Positions 50,239-62,649 are shown, numbered from the stretch's first letter. The stretch: 64,000 nt of DNA from Echinostoma caproni (GCA_900618425.1 UZAN01039623.1:4372-68371), one strand, 5' to 3'. Made by a program: numbers and translations. The notes: generated from the sequence alone by a model not told the origin.

Positions 50239-50326
50239 CTGAACATATAACGGCTCTATGCCATAAGTTTCGAATTTCGATGCCAGTTCGAGAAACTTGT
50301 TTTCTGCCTCTTCCTGTGTCAATCCT
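50239..50326 (-). CDS. FRMD3/5-like: FRMD3/5-like exon: end of F2, start of F3
   Basis: It has one leading base and 29 codons, ending in phase 0 at a GTAAGT donor. The acceptor is CATCCAATGAAG, with only a modest pyrimidine tract. The peptide GLTQEEAENKFLELASKFE followed by TYGIEPLYVQ matches the family pattern RG-(T/S)P--AE--FL--A--L-TYG(V/I)(D/E)P, which ends F2 and leads into F3. The TYG-(D/E)P form is close to FRMD3/FRMD5. It joins in phase 0 to 48824-48912. Confidence 0.93.
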
Positions 50327-50621
50327 CTTCATTGGATGAGATTTGGCAATGAAAATTATATGCCACCAATATAAGGGAACAAGCATATAAATTACATTTC
50401 TTTGAAGATAATGGCATACGATTCATCTGAATATTATGATGTCATATATATTTATGCAGCTGTCCGTTACACCACCTGAATTTATTTGTTTCCTTTCAAA
50501 GGTACCAATATGAAACTCTAGAAGCCTTTGGATTTGCTCATGCATGAAGAGTATTTGTTATTTATATATACAAATAATAAATGATTTTACTTACTTTTTT
50601 ACTTAGTGATTGCAGAAATTT

Positions 50622-50775
50622 ATAACAAACTTTCAGGAAGGAAGCCTCGGCCATACAGAGGCTGTCTGGGGGAATACAGATGATGGGAATGTGGGCGGCA
50701 GTGGACGGGTTCGAACTAAGGACCTCTAGCTGGTTGTTTTCGCGACCTCACCACTTGACCACCGCTGCGCTTCAC
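50622..50775 (-). mobile_element. SINE-like element copy S6 with tRNA-like head
   Basis: The minus strand reads GCGCAGCGGTGGTCAAGTGG (box A region), then TTAGTTCGAACCCGTCC (box B), then CATCTGTATTCCCCCAGACA and GCCTCTGTATGGCCGAGGCT. It ends in CTTCCTGAAAGTTTGTTATA, diverged from the tail of S1 and S5. This is the copy with the clearest tRNA-like head. Confidence 0.7.
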
Positions 50776-53321
50776 ATGTCAAGATAAGTACATTCACTGA
50801 TATTCTGTTATTTTTAGCTTTATTGTGTGAATAGATCTAACTCGATCCTGCTCTAATTTCTCATTTAGGAAATAGTTCGTTTGCTTTAGGTACCAGTCTC
50901 GGTCAATACGGAAGAAGAATCAGTTGATGTTCACATAAAAGGACAGACGAAACTCAGAAGATGATGCAGCTTTTATAACCAACGTTTACCAAACGCTTAC
51001 GTATTGCACAGTCCCCATCTCGTTTATCCTCCCCGTTCTGACTGACTGAATAGTATTTTCTGGATTAAAATGGACCTCTTTCTCGGTACATTTAAACATA
51101 GCTACTATTATGGCAAATTGCACCGGAGATCTATGCTGAATTTCAACAGTTGCCTATTGCAGACATAAAAGTTTGAGTGCCGTTGATGTTTGTTTGGATC
51201 ATAAGATTGAACAAGGTCAAGGTCACTACGATAAAGCCAAAACGATAGAAAGTATTTTCGCTGAAAAAAGCTTACACCGGCCAAACTGCAGCCGATTCGA
51301 CGATCGTGAGCATTCCATGATTATCGTCAGTGATATGATATGTCGGGATCGATGATGTTGATGTGGTTGTTGTACACTACCTATAATGCTCCAACTCATT
51401 AAGGCAACTACATTTAACCGATGGGAACTACTTTTAGGGCAACAAAACGTTTTCGTCTTAGTGACTTCCCTCAGCTTTAGGTTGACATTTGTTTTGTCAC
51501 TCACTCCCGACTCGATTTGAACATTGGATTTTTCCATCGCACACATCGGCTAATGACCAGTGAAATTTTTGAGGATATGATTTGCACAATATCAGCAAAC
51601 TGTTTTGTTTTCTGTCCAAATGTTACAAATGATTCCACCTTTGTGTGTGGGGTGGTGGTGGCCAAATTTTGTTGGATTGATACATATGGTTGAAGTCCTT
51701 TGCGATGGGTGTTCAGATAACTTCTCCATCCCACAGGCTCCCGTTGATTTTGTTTCCTTTTCCAGGAACTTTTGGCAAACGAGTAGACCTGTGCTTCAAT
51801 TCAACCAACCATACCAGTCCAAGAGGGTTGTTAACTGGTTGGCTTTTCCAAGCTCACAAAACATTTGTGTTATATTATTTGATATGGGTAAATTATTTTT
51901 GACCAATGAAATTTCATCTACCCAATTTTATTAACTTGGACCAACGACCGATGTTAAACTATCCTGGCTGGACGAGGAGCCTAGAAGTGCTGATTTGGGG
52001 TTCTCCGCCTTCAGCGGATACTGTTCTTCGATCAACTCTTTTTATTTTCTTTGCCCCAACATGATCAAATGGAGTAGGGGAAAAGACAGATTCACGATAT
52101 AGTTAATGCCTGAAAATTACAACCAGGTCGCACTATCACAAAGTGGAGATTAGATCATTGGGAATGGAAGTAAGATAGTCTTGCTAACTCCACCCCAGAG
52201 AGAAGGGAATAAACATGACGATAAACGGGGTTTCCTTATCAACATGCTGATTTTAAATTCATTTGAATAAGAACTGTCTTTTTTCTCTTTAAAACTACTG
52301 GTGAGTCCCCATTGGTACCATACTGTTTGTCTTCGCTATATAAAAACCGATACTGATAACGAAAACAGTTGCACACCTGCTGTACTTCTGTCTATTCATC
52401 AATCACATTGGGATTCATTGGAAAGATGAAAGTTAATCTAACTTGAAACTGTACTTAGTTTTGATATCGCATTTCGTTTATGCACGTTTCCATGGAACTC
52501 GGAACTACTCATTGAAACCATGAATACCTTTTTCACTGCAATAAACAGATCAATTTTGGGGTAGACAATAGGGGAGTAATGATTGCACTGAATTCCTCCA
52601 AATTGGCAATCAAAACTTCTAACAAAACGTGAAAAACAAAATATCAGTTGAATTACAAAATATTCGGGAACACGCAAACTTGTAACGAGAAATATATTCA
52701 TTAATGCGCAATGAAAAATTTCCTTGCATCGTGGAAAAATCGAACCACATCTTAAATCCATTTGTGTGAATAAACATTGACGTATCACGAGGTTGTTAAC
52801 ACTTTCCTAATGTGCACTTTTATGATATGAAAGCATAAAAGTAAGGAAGGTCTTGCGGTTTGTTAGATGATCAGCTTATCTGTTTGCATTTTTTCCGAGC
52901 TTAAAAGGGATCGCTTAATACGAGCTATAAACTATCCAAGCCATTTTACTTTCCTGTGACGGGCCGAAGACTTGGGCGAGATTTATACATGATGGTCTCC
53001 TCACCCAGGGTAGAATAATGTTCCATATAGTCAAATTTGCACCTGACGTTCTAAGTTACTGCGGAAAAGGCGGACGGTAAATTCAGTCCTTATGTTGACA
53101 CCAAAGAATAAAATAGCAAACATTAGTGTAACGCAGGTCTTAGTTTTCATTCTTCGAACGGGAAACTCAGTAAAGCTGAGGACGAGAAGATACTTAGATT
53201 CGATACTTGAAATGAAAATAAAACACAAACTTGAATATTCCCAGGATAGAATTGAGGAAACGAGTCAGTGAGCAAAACGGAAACTGTGTAGTTCCTGTCG
53301 GACAGTTCAAAACAAGCTCAC
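50776..53321. other. Intronic stretch without supported genes
   Basis: AT-rich, with short open frames on both strands (the longest near 51.2-51.9 kb), none with recognisable motifs. No exon is needed here by phase. Confidence 0.5.
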
Positions 53322-53451
53322 CTCAGGCTTTTATGAAATTCGCTTATTTTCGCCTCTGTCCTGGGCGTTACATTGGCAAACATTTTCAGGTCCGCCAGTG
53401 TGCCTTCTTCACCGAGGTAGTCGGCTAGCAGATCGTAATCCCCAATTTCAG
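53322..53451 (-). CDS. FRMD3/5-like: FRMD3/5-like exon: FERM F2 lobe, EIGDYD segment
   Basis: The acceptor is CTATTTCTCAG and the donor GTGAGC. It has two bases, 42 codons, then two bases. The peptide opens with EIGDYD, the hallmark of the central F2 helix (usually ELGDYD), and ends with an EFHKSLR helix like the -LHK-LRG helix of band 4.1 proteins. The stretch between (residues about 7-30) is acidic and diverged: the usual P-E---YISEF run is replaced by LLADYLGEEGTLADLKMF. It splices in frame to the next exon so that LR is followed by GLTQEEAE. Confidence 0.92.
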
Positions 53452-54630
53452 CTGAGAAATAGGGAAAATAAACGGACAGCAACTGTGATGATAGCGGTTT
53501 TACTGTTGGGAAGTTGCGCTACAACGAAAGACACATAAAGGCTTCGAATGCACTTGTCTGATCAATGAATAACTGAATGATCTAAACGGTTAATTGCATG
53601 TAAAAAATTGGCTTGATATGAAGACGATTATGCAATATTGAGCAATTTGTTAGAAATCCACCGTACAAATCACTGGTCACCAAGAATCTCCATAAATTGC
53701 CTGTGAAATTCAAAATACGCTAGGTTTGTCGAATTTGGGCTTGGTGATCATAATGCATTTTACATTATGGTGATGGAGAATTTGCTTTGATTATATAGTG
53801 AATTCCGTCATATACAGAGTAAGTGAAGTGGCTACTGAGAATTGGGGAAGCCCTAAACAGCTATTGTGACATTGCCGGGTCCAATCGAGGGGCGCGAATC
53901 GATCGACCCACTTGCGGTCGAACCGAGGCTCCTAACAAATGGAACGCAAGCATGCCACTCACTCAACCGCCGGATCGAAATTTGGTTAAAAGGTCAGCTT
54001 ATACATCTTAAAGGGCTAATGAAGAAAAAACTGGGAAAACGTAATAGATGCCAATGTGCATTCAGAACGCATCGGTTAAAAACCACAGTTGAATGCTGCG
54101 GCACAAAACTACGCGAAATACACCGTCTAATTGACTGAAGATTCTCAACGTGAGATTGACAGAACGACACGAGTAGTGAACAAGCTCGTTTTCAATAACT
54201 TCTTTTTCTGAATAATACAGTTTATATATATCTACGTATACATATATGCAACAAATAGTGCTAGAACTGACACCACTGTATATGCGTTTATTTTAGTATT
54301 TTGTCATATCAAAAGAAAGTTTATTTTATATGATACGGATCTTTACCCGACGAAATAAATATATTCTTATCGGAATTGCTGCCGCATGAACCGGCACAAA
54401 AACAACCAATGTAAATTCGATGAACGAGAGAAGAGTTTAGTGAATTTGTGGTTAAGCAAAGGTAAACATTCAAGGAGAGGAATTCTCATGACAGTGAATG
54501 ACCGGTTCTAGTGAACATATGATGTAATGCTACTATTTTCAAACTATTTCGATTATACAGAACACAGATAATAATGATCAAACATCTTGAAAAGAATATA
54601 TACTAATCTCAACAGAGTATTAAATTTATT
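53452..54630. other. Intronic stretch without supported genes
   Basis: A GC-richer patch near 53,860-53,990 has overlapping open frames without motifs. The rest is AT-rich. Confidence 0.45.
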
Positions 54631-55665
54631 CTCTATGCTACCCTTGAGAAAGAGAACGATAGCTGTTCGACTGTTTTAGACAAGAAAGTTAGGAGGCAGT
54701 CAGGTAGAATCTTACAATGATCCATCTAAGGGAAGACCACATATTGTGGACAATGCGTATATTTGCCTATGGTATACAAAAGAAGCTTGGTGAAACCTGT
54801 GTTTCATTGTGCCAAGAATATTTGCTCTCCTGACAAACTTCAACAAGGAAAGGCTTTTATACAAAGGGGGCTACTGGATGATGATTATTCAGATAAATTT
54901 GTTGATGTGTATAGCACACATAGGCCACCGGTTGATCCCGTCTGCGATGTTCTGAAGAAAAGCGTGTTCTTCAAACCGACTTTCAGGCTGACTATCTAAT
55001 GAGCAAAGTGCATTATGAGCTGAAGGTGGCCCTCTATAGAATCTTTCCTGCGTACAGCAGGACTTGCTGCCGCATATCCAGGGTCTTCTTCTGAACAACG
55101 GAAAACAGAGTCAGCCACCCATTCTGTTTCACATGTCATTCATCAGTTTATCTGTGGTGACGGTGTCACTAAGATGGGCAGAACCATTTGGCCCCTGACA
55201 TAGCGGATGGTGGAACACATGCCCCAGTGATTACCACAGCTAATGACGTTGCACAAATTTGGAGGTCAGACTGATAAAAGGATTTAAGGATCGCCAGTAG
55301 CAAAACTTGTCATGACAAATGGACAGATCGTTGACCTACTTTCATCGTTTAAGCCGTCGTTACGTAACACGAATCTCAGCCTCGTAACATTCAGAAACGC
55401 TGTTAATCAATTTGTGCAATACAACTTTCTGTGCACAAGGTACTGACGGAATCGGCTAAATTAGCGCTTAACTTATTCCCCACCCTGAAAGTTGTTAGCT
55501 GAAACAATGTAGCTATCAGATACGTTCTGTATTGATATTAGATTGTTTTCTATTGTAGTCATTGCGGAGATTAAATGTTACCAAAAATGTTAATACCTCG
55601 CAGTATTTGTCTTCCTCCTATTCTAAGGAATTGAATAAACAAGGACCAGTGTTTCAAATTATCTA
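54631..55665 (+). pseudogene. Penelope-like element (PLE2): RT end, endonuclease remnant and tail
   Basis: It starts in the late reverse transcriptase (TLEKENDSCSTVLDKKVRRQ). It continues KRSLVKPVFHCAKNICSPDK, then LLDDDYSDKFVDVYSTH, matching the same region of PLE1 (KRNLI, RRICTND, SGYPERFV). After several stops come KMGRTIWPLT and EHMPQ. They fit the GIY-YIG endonuclease of Penelope-like elements, and SSFKPSLRNTNLSLVTFRNA resembles the segment on the minus strand at 56.2 kb. A tail region at 55566-55665 is repeated at 57090-57190. Heavily decayed. Confidence 0.75.
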
Positions 55666-55984
55666 GAAAGTTAAATATGCTTGTCACATATCAGACAAGG
55701 AATTTATGCATTCCTGCATTGAAAACAATGGGATTATCGGAGAATTCACTTGATTAATCTTAGCTTCCTTCCTGAAAATCAATCATACACAATTAGACTA
55801 GTCTAAATAGGACCACATGGTGTTTTGCTTATCAATATTTCTACTGGTTATTTTATAAATTGCACAAAAAAGGTTCGAAGTTACAGAAATCAATTGCCAT
55901 CTACAAGTTGAATATAAAGGAAAAGCAGCACTCTGACGAAGGGATTTCTATAAACGTAATTATAGAACATCGCTAAACGAACAA

Positions 55985-56160
55985 CATAGTTAGAACAGAG
56001 AGAAGACAAATACTGCGAGATGTTAACATTTCTTTTAATCTCTTCAGTTGCTACAACGTTAAACAGTCTGGTATTTATACAAGCAAGTTTTGATAATTAC
56101 AGTGGTAAAACGGACAATAGTCAGGGAAGCGGGGGTGAGGGTGGGGTGGGAAATCAAGTC
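55985..56160. repeat. Left arm of an inverted repeat around the PLE endonuclease fragments
   Basis: Read as reverse complement, it matches the right arm at 56850-57150: AATACTGCGAGATGTTAACA, then ATAATTACAGTGGTAAAACG and GGACAATAGTCAGGGAAGCG. The right arm is broken by the N gap. The 55566-55665 tail is a third, direct copy of its outer part. Confidence 0.8.
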
Positions 56161-56164
56161 CATG

Positions 56165-56492
56165 GCAGTCTGACTGATTGTATAAGGAACTTTTGTGCAC
56201 ACAGGACTGGGTTACGTAACTTGATTAGCAGCGCTTCGCTAAACGCCAAAATCTTGGGATTCAGGTTACGCAATAACGGCTTGAACGACATTTGTGGGTC
56301 AACGGTGTGTCCAGTTGCTATGAGATGTTTCGCGATGGACGACCCTGGATTTCTCTTATCGGTTTGACCTCAGAGACTTTGTTGCGTCATCGATTGTACC
56401 AACCATTTGGGAATGTGTTCAGACATCCGCTGTGCCAGGGCCCGATTCGTTCTACCAATGTAAGTGTCACCGCAACTGCAAGTGAACTGCTA
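56165..56492 (-). pseudogene. PLE GIY-YIG endonuclease fragment, minus strand
   Basis: The minus strand gives TFTCSCGDTYIGRTNRALAQ, then RMSEHIPKWL and SIAKHLIATGHTVDP, and ends near NPVLCAQKF. TYIGRT is the GIY-YIG-type motif and SIAKHL---GH a conserved follow-up, as in Penelope-like element endonucleases. One stop interrupts it between the EHIPKWL and SIAKHL parts. It opposes PLE2 in orientation. Confidence 0.8.
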
Positions 56493-56909
56493 GACGATAT
56501 GTGAAGCAAAAGTTTTCGGCTGGTTCTGTTTTCGGTTGTCTAATTTGATTTCCCTTGATTTCCCACCCCACCCTCTCCCCCGCTTCCCTGACTATTGTCC
56601 GTCGTCAACGGTGTGTCCAGTTGCTATGAGATGTTTCGCGATGGACGACCCTGGATTTCTCTTATCGGTTTGACCTCAGAGACTTTGTTGCGTCATCGAT
56701 TGTACCAACCATTTGGGAATGTGTTCAGACATCCGCTGTGCCAGGGCCCGATTCGTTCTACCAATGTAAGTGTCACCGCAACTGCAAGTGAACTGCTAGA
56801 CGATATGTGAAGCAAAAGTTTTCGGCTGGTTCTGTTTTCGGTTGTCTAATTTGATTTCCCTTGATTTCCCACCCCACCCTCTCCCCCGCTTCCCTGACTA
56901 TTGTCCGTC
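56298..56909. repeat. Tandem duplication, two 306-bp units
   Basis: 56298-56603 is repeated at 56604-56909 with no difference that I can see. The unit contains the first part of the minus-strand endonuclease fragment and the pyrimidine-rich inverted-repeat arm. It ends 20 bp before the assembly gap. Confidence 0.92.
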
Positions 56910-56929
56910 TTACCACTGTAATTATCAAA

Positions 56930-57072
56930 NNNNNNNNNNNNNNNNNNNNNNNNNNNNNNNNNNNNNNNNNNNNNNNNNNNNNNNNNNNNNNNNNNNNNNN
57001 NNNNNNNNNNNNNNNNNNNNNNNNNNNNNNNNNNNNNNNNNNNNNNNNNNNNNNNNNNNNNNNNNNNNNNNN
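56930..57072. other. Assembly gap (143 N)
   Basis: An unresolved stretch inside the right arm of the inverted repeat. By comparison with the left arm, only about 25 bp of arm sequence would be expected here, so the N length may not be the true length. Confidence 0.9.
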
Positions 57073-57190
57073 TTTTACGTTGTAGCGACTGAAGAGATTA
57101 AAAGAAATGTTAACATCTCGCAGTATTTATCTTCTCTCTGTTCTAACGAATTGGATAAAGGGGACCCAATGTTTCAAGTTTCTAAAACGA

Positions 57191-60152
57191 ACAACATAGT
57201 ATTGATCCTACATTTCCCAAGCTCACAATATTCGCTCAGATGTGTCACGGATTTTGTCCGTCCGACATGCTTGTTCATGAGTTTTAGCTAATTTTTTATC
57301 ATATATCTGAGGTAGGTGAAAGGAAAACAATTGATTTTTTTTGAAATTTCCCACAGCATAAAAATGTTCTTGCACTCATTTATTTGGATAGTAAAAGGGC
57401 AACACGATTGGCGGATAAACTTGTGCTAGATAGTTTTCCAGTTTCCCAAAGAACATGATTCTCACTGATCCCACTGATCTACACGAAAATTCTATCTTAG
57501 GTTTGTCAGTTCAGTAGGTCACGGAGGTTCTAAGAGGATGAACCTCGACGGACGGGTTGAGTTGGTAGATAACTTCTGTCTCGTATTCTAACAACCTGTC
57601 CTTCGCTGATGGGACGGTGTCCACAACTCCAGGGAAATCCTCGTCTTCCGATGGTTGTAAGTAAAACGGGTGCATGTTGTTACCGGGGCACATTTATCGG
57701 TTGATAAGTGAAAATTGTAAACTTTCAAAAACACTTGTGAAACAACTTAGTTACCAATGGTGACTGGGATAACACAATCATGCATCACATGAAGGGCGGT
57801 AAAAATTCCTTTCGTCTCAACTGAGGTACTCGTAAATTTTCGATTCCCCCTACATGATTGATGGCAGGATTTACTCTTTCACGATGCTATAATATTCTTG
57901 GAGAATGCTCATTCATAGCACCTTAAATGTTTCGTTCCTAATCAGATGTATATAACATATCCCTAACCTCAGTAGTAAACGACGAGTGTACGATAACCCA
58001 TTTGATCTAATCAAACTTACTACACACATTACAGGATTAACTCCACGATCAACTACACACACAATTAGTGTCAGATAACGACGGGTGGAGAAGTGAGATT
58101 AAAATCCGTGTTTATTGTTGTGCATCTGTCGACAAGTTTGATCAAATAATCTCAACGTTTTCGTATGAATCGGTTCTTGTCAGCAAAGAGATGTTTAACC
58201 GAGCAGTTGGTGCCAGCATAACTAAAACCACAAACAGGTCAAAGCTACTTGTTGATGAGTTTACCCAGTTTATACCCTAGCTGGACTATTCTAGAGGGAA
58301 GGATTAGGAATTTTCGCGTTCCCGTAAAAACGTGGAAGAAAAAAACCCGGTCGAGTGTTTTATCTCTACTGTCTCTCATCTGTCTGTGATATTGTTTATG
58401 AACGAAGCGTTAAAGCTCTTGGGTAAACTTTTATGAGACAATAACAACTATAGCGGGGCTTTTTTCCATGTTTATACATGTCGAGGTAATTTCTAGTTGA
58501 ATCCTAGTGCCGTTCAACTTTGAAAGTGCCGTGAATTACTGTTCACGTTTACTCTGCACTGACCAATTTGAAATGACGCTAAAATATGTGGTTATGTATC
58601 AGCCAAGAACGTTCAGCGTTTGAAAAAAAACTGGACAGTGAAATCCAAACGGAAAAACAAAAACGGATCGTGTCAAACAATAGGGTCATTGAATTCTCAC
58701 CTACCGGCAAAGGTAATTCAGGAAAAAATCTAGCTACTGGACAGCAACCAAACCTTTTAAATGGTGGGTTGGTTATGAGAAAAAATACTTCAAGGTAGGG
58801 GTAAAACTGTATCAAGAATAAAGAATCACGCAACAGTCCCCAATTGGTATATAAAATAAATGCCACTTTTATATTAAAAATGAATGGTTTCTGATTTGGA
58901 GCTATGAGATAGAGCCCAAATTATAAAGCGGTAGTTAGCACGGTGGTCAAGGTGGATTCCATGTTTAAAAAAAGGAATGGAATATATCACAGAATTTCAT
59001 TCAAGTTTTTCACATTGAGGTTTCTCGTGAGCTGGATTTTGCTCTGGATGAGCTATGTAGAATATCCTTTTCCTTTTTTATATTTCACGAAAGTTTCAAC
59101 AACTTATCATTGAAAGGTAATGTTTGAAACAATACAGGGCTGTATGCTACCGGGCGCGTCCCAGGATCACCGATATGGATGGTGGTTGATTGTGAATAGC
59201 CTGAACCTTAGCCCAGTCAAGACGTAACCACGGGGAATCGACCACAAGGCTTGAGGACGCTTGAGGTCAGTTTTTGCTTGACCGGCGCTCTCCATTATAC
59301 GACACCTCGTGATTCTGTAGACCAGAATCCGACGTGGGGGTGATCGCCGTCACTGATCCTGTCCTGGTCCATCTACTGGACATAATGTTCCGGAACAGGC
59401 CAATGGACTGCACGTCAGGTCATCTGTTAGTCTAAAATAACCCCGCTGCCTTACGTGTTATGATCAGACATACAAAGACTATAAAACTGCTTCCTCAAAC
59501 AAGAAAGCTGGATGAGGTACCATGCACCCGCTTCGTAATCCAAACTGTGCTGCGGACACTAAACAGAATCATACTCCAGCGAAAATGACGATGAACATAC
59601 ATGGAGCCAAGTTATTCTCGGGCAAGATAAGGAAGATTCGTTAGGTGAACCATCCCAAGACGCTAGGCTCTGAACATTTATCATACTGACACAGAAGAAC
59701 ATGATTTGCTCATCGCTGACTTTTGATCGATCAATATTAAAACACCGTTCTTTAGTGTGCATGAGCACCAATGTTTGTTGATAGACATCTCTATTGTTGT
59801 GCAAATAAAACGTCACGTCCAGTCTAAATAGATTTCTTATGGGTTTCTGTTTCCTGTCCTAAAGTGTAGGTAACAAGAGTATTCCGGATGTCAATCATTG
59901 GGAATCGAATTGAATTATCTGATCAAGTTATTTGATAGACATTTTTGTATTAGCTTTGTGGGAGCAAGCCCACCATGCAGCCATTCACGAGATTCCCGGA
60001 TAAGGAAACCTGAACCACGTCCAAATGAAACCGATTACACAACGTCGCAGTGCAGCAGTTTTACGAAAGATTTTTGTTTCCCAGGTTCCACCGATGGAGA
60101 TAAAAGAATCGTAATTTACTTTCGAGATAATTCATTGCTCAATCTATCTTAC
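57191..60152. other. Intronic stretch without supported genes
   Basis: AT-rich except for a GC-richer segment at about 59,140-59,440 with no open frame I recognise, perhaps an old repeat. A plus-strand open frame near 58,586-58,798 has no recognised motifs. Confidence 0.45.
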
Positions 60153-60250
60153 CTTGCAAAATACACGCAGCCAGCCGGTGCATTTCTACATTTCGACCGA
60201 TCAACCTGCCACTGTGCAAGTCCCTCCGTAATTGCAGGTACAACAGATAT
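60153..60250 (-). CDS. FRMD3/5-like: FRMD3/5-like exon: FERM F2 lobe, first helices
   Basis: The acceptor is TTTGAACAG and the donor GTAAGA. There are 32 whole codons plus one base at each end. The peptide starts YLLYLQLRRDLHSGRL and ends in AACILQ, the F2 signature: an aromatic-rich helix, an RD-L--GRL turn, then a helix closing just before the E-GDYD motif. It is the most recognisable FERM segment in the window. An open frame crosses the same place on the plus strand, but the splice sites and domain match belong to the minus strand. It joins in frame to 53322-53451, giving the Ala that normally precedes EIGDYD. Confidence 0.93.
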
Positions 60251-61953
60251 CTGTTCAAAGTAAGGGAGGGGACAGTCAAATAGAGAAACGTTTTCTAGCC
60301 CTGGTGGTTATAAATAATCCTGGCATAGATCATATTGTTCCACTCTCAGCACATAATTGAAAATGAATCAAACAAAAGAGAATCATCAAGTATCCACAAC
60401 CACCGTCTGTGCAATTAATTCTAATGGGTGTAACTCACTTATACACTCTAGTCTTCCCCCCTCTCCGTATCACGAAACATTGTCTGTAGAACCAGAAACC
60501 TTCTCATTGAGCTCATGGAGAGAAACGTACACTCTATGTGAAGATTATCAAAGATTTAAATGTAGGAAGACGTTTTTGGTTTGGGCGTTTTTTCATCTGG
60601 CCGTTTAATATGCCATCTATTGGTCTTATAGCCAAACACTAAAATCCGTCGTATTGGACTTCATTTATCAAATAAATTGTTTTATTCTAAGACCTTGTGC
60701 TCGCAAAATAATGTCACCAAATTATGAATATCAGTGATGCAATGAAGATGTGCAATGTTCTTGTCAGAGTATGGAATAGCGGAGTCGCTGTTCTGTTGGC
60801 TCATCAGCCATATGCATCATTGCCCGAACTCAGGGTAGACCTCAAGTTGGAAATTGAATTCACTGCCTCTGAGCCCACGGTCGGTAGATAATACGAAGGA
60901 CCATGCAAAGATCCTGGTGTCCCTCAAGAGGCGATAGCGGCATCAGAATTTTCATACAGGGTGTTTTAAAACAAGTGGGGATTAAAGTGATTCGATCCCA
61001 AATATACGAGGTTGTAATTAATTTATCAATCACTTTCGATTACTGTACTTTACCTTGGTACTTTGCTTATTCTCATGCAATACATAACCTCAGAAGCAGT
61101 TGAGGTTTTCCTTCAGAAGGTTGTCAGATTATTCTTGCTGTTGAATCACCTAAACTGAGGTGACGATATTGCTGAAGAGACAAAACAGTTTAGCTCAATT
61201 GAGAATCTCAATAGAATGTAAGGAATCCCATAATCGAGTCAAAAATGTATACTGCTTGATGGAATTGCGCTGTTGACGAGTTCTAACAGATAAAATAACA
61301 AGACGAAATAATTTCTCGGTTCTATTCGGTATTAGAAACACTCAGTGAGGACTTTTGTATAATTCATTACGATTTATAAAGTTCAAATTTTTTGCGTGCT
61401 ACAGATGAACCGGGAAATAACTCAAAACATGTGCAGACTTATTCTATCCCTTCAGAATGTACTTAAAATCCTTTTTGAATTTAAGATCAAGTCTATATGA
61501 GTAGGTCAGAGTAATAAAAGTTATTTGTGCCGGAAAGAGCTAAGAACAGTATTGATCCAAAGAGTGTGCCCAATTAACGGATCCGCAACGAACACGATTC
61601 ACGAAATCTCGCATCGATTGGTCTGAACTTTTTTTTAAATAGCGCTTATTAAATTTATATAATTCGTTCACAAATAAAACAAATACCTACCCTGTAAATA
61701 TAATACAACCGTGGAACCCAAAATTACTTGTTTATTTAACCCGAAATAATCAACTTTCGAATTACTTCATATATTACTATGCATGTAGTTGCAGGAAGAT
61801 AATAAAGAATACAAGCTTGTTAGAATGGCACGTTTTTGCATCGTTAGACAGAAATTCCAGAATTAACCCATTAACACATTAGAACACAAGTCCGAAGGCG
61901 AACACTTGTTTTCCAGTGCTTCATAATCGTGCCTGTACAGATCATATAGGGGA
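60251..61953. other. Intronic stretch without supported genes
   Basis: AT-rich with only small open frames. A splice-like minus-strand segment near 60,447-60,490 cannot be placed in the gene by phase. Confidence 0.5.
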
Positions 61954-62573
61954 CACATTTTCACGCTGGGTCAGAAGGTCATTCGAGATGGGGAGAGGGG
62001 AGAGGTTGAATGAGTCCTATGTATCTGCTTTTGAGTGACTCTGAGCGGAGTGTTGGTGTTAGTGGTGATGGTGGTGATTATCAATTTAGAGTCAGGGTAA
62101 GTGGAGAGCTTGAAGTGGATATTTACTCCTTCCGGTGCGTTCGCAATGAAACATGCATCGGCCACACGGTGAAGCAACTGTCCCAACACTTCCCAGGCTA
62201 GTTAAGACAAAGAGGCACAGGGGGCATGCGATACGCCATACTTGGTCATCTAGTGGATAAAGGCCATCAAATTAGACCATAATCCGCGTTCAGCGTAACC
62301 TGCTGAGTACCCGCAACGGCTGTTAAACAATGCGCTTTCACAAACTGGCCACAGCTGAGGCAATAGGCATTCGCCTTTTAGCACCAGATCTATGCGCACA
62401 AAAGCGACTGGTTCAAGCTCTCGACTTACCCTGGCCTCAAATCGACATCCCCCTCACCGCCACCAACACTCCGCTTACAGTCGATCTCATCCAAACACAG
62501 ACACATAGGGCTTACCTTACTTCTCCCCTCTCCCAATCCCGAATGACCTTTCGATCCAGTTTGAAAATGTGGC
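61954..62573. repeat. Inverted repeat with about 160-bp arms
   Basis: The left arm (61954-62113) and right arm (62411-62573, read as reverse complement) share AGAAGGTCATTCGAGATGGG versus AAAGGTCATTCGGGATTGGG, and CGGAGTGTTGGTG in both. They are diverged but collinear, with a central spacer of about 300 bp. Confidence 0.75.
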
Positions 62574-62649
62574 CTCACTAACAACAAACCCCATGTGCTT
62601 GAGAAAACAATTCGACACAGCCATCTCGCCACCAACCCCTAATGACCCG

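Noticed and set aside
59898..60263. 121-codon open frame on the plus strand
   Set aside because: It is a shadow of the minus-strand F2 exon at 60153-60250, which has clear splice sites and family motifs.
60447..60490. Minus-strand splice-bounded segment upstream of the F2 exon
   Set aside because: Its frame choices give either stops or a peptide without FERM similarity, and the exons at 62912 and 60153 already join in phase.
60800..60825. Hammerhead ribozyme core (CTGATGAG on the minus strand)
   Set aside because: No GAAA core element follows at the needed distance, and no flanking stems are seen.
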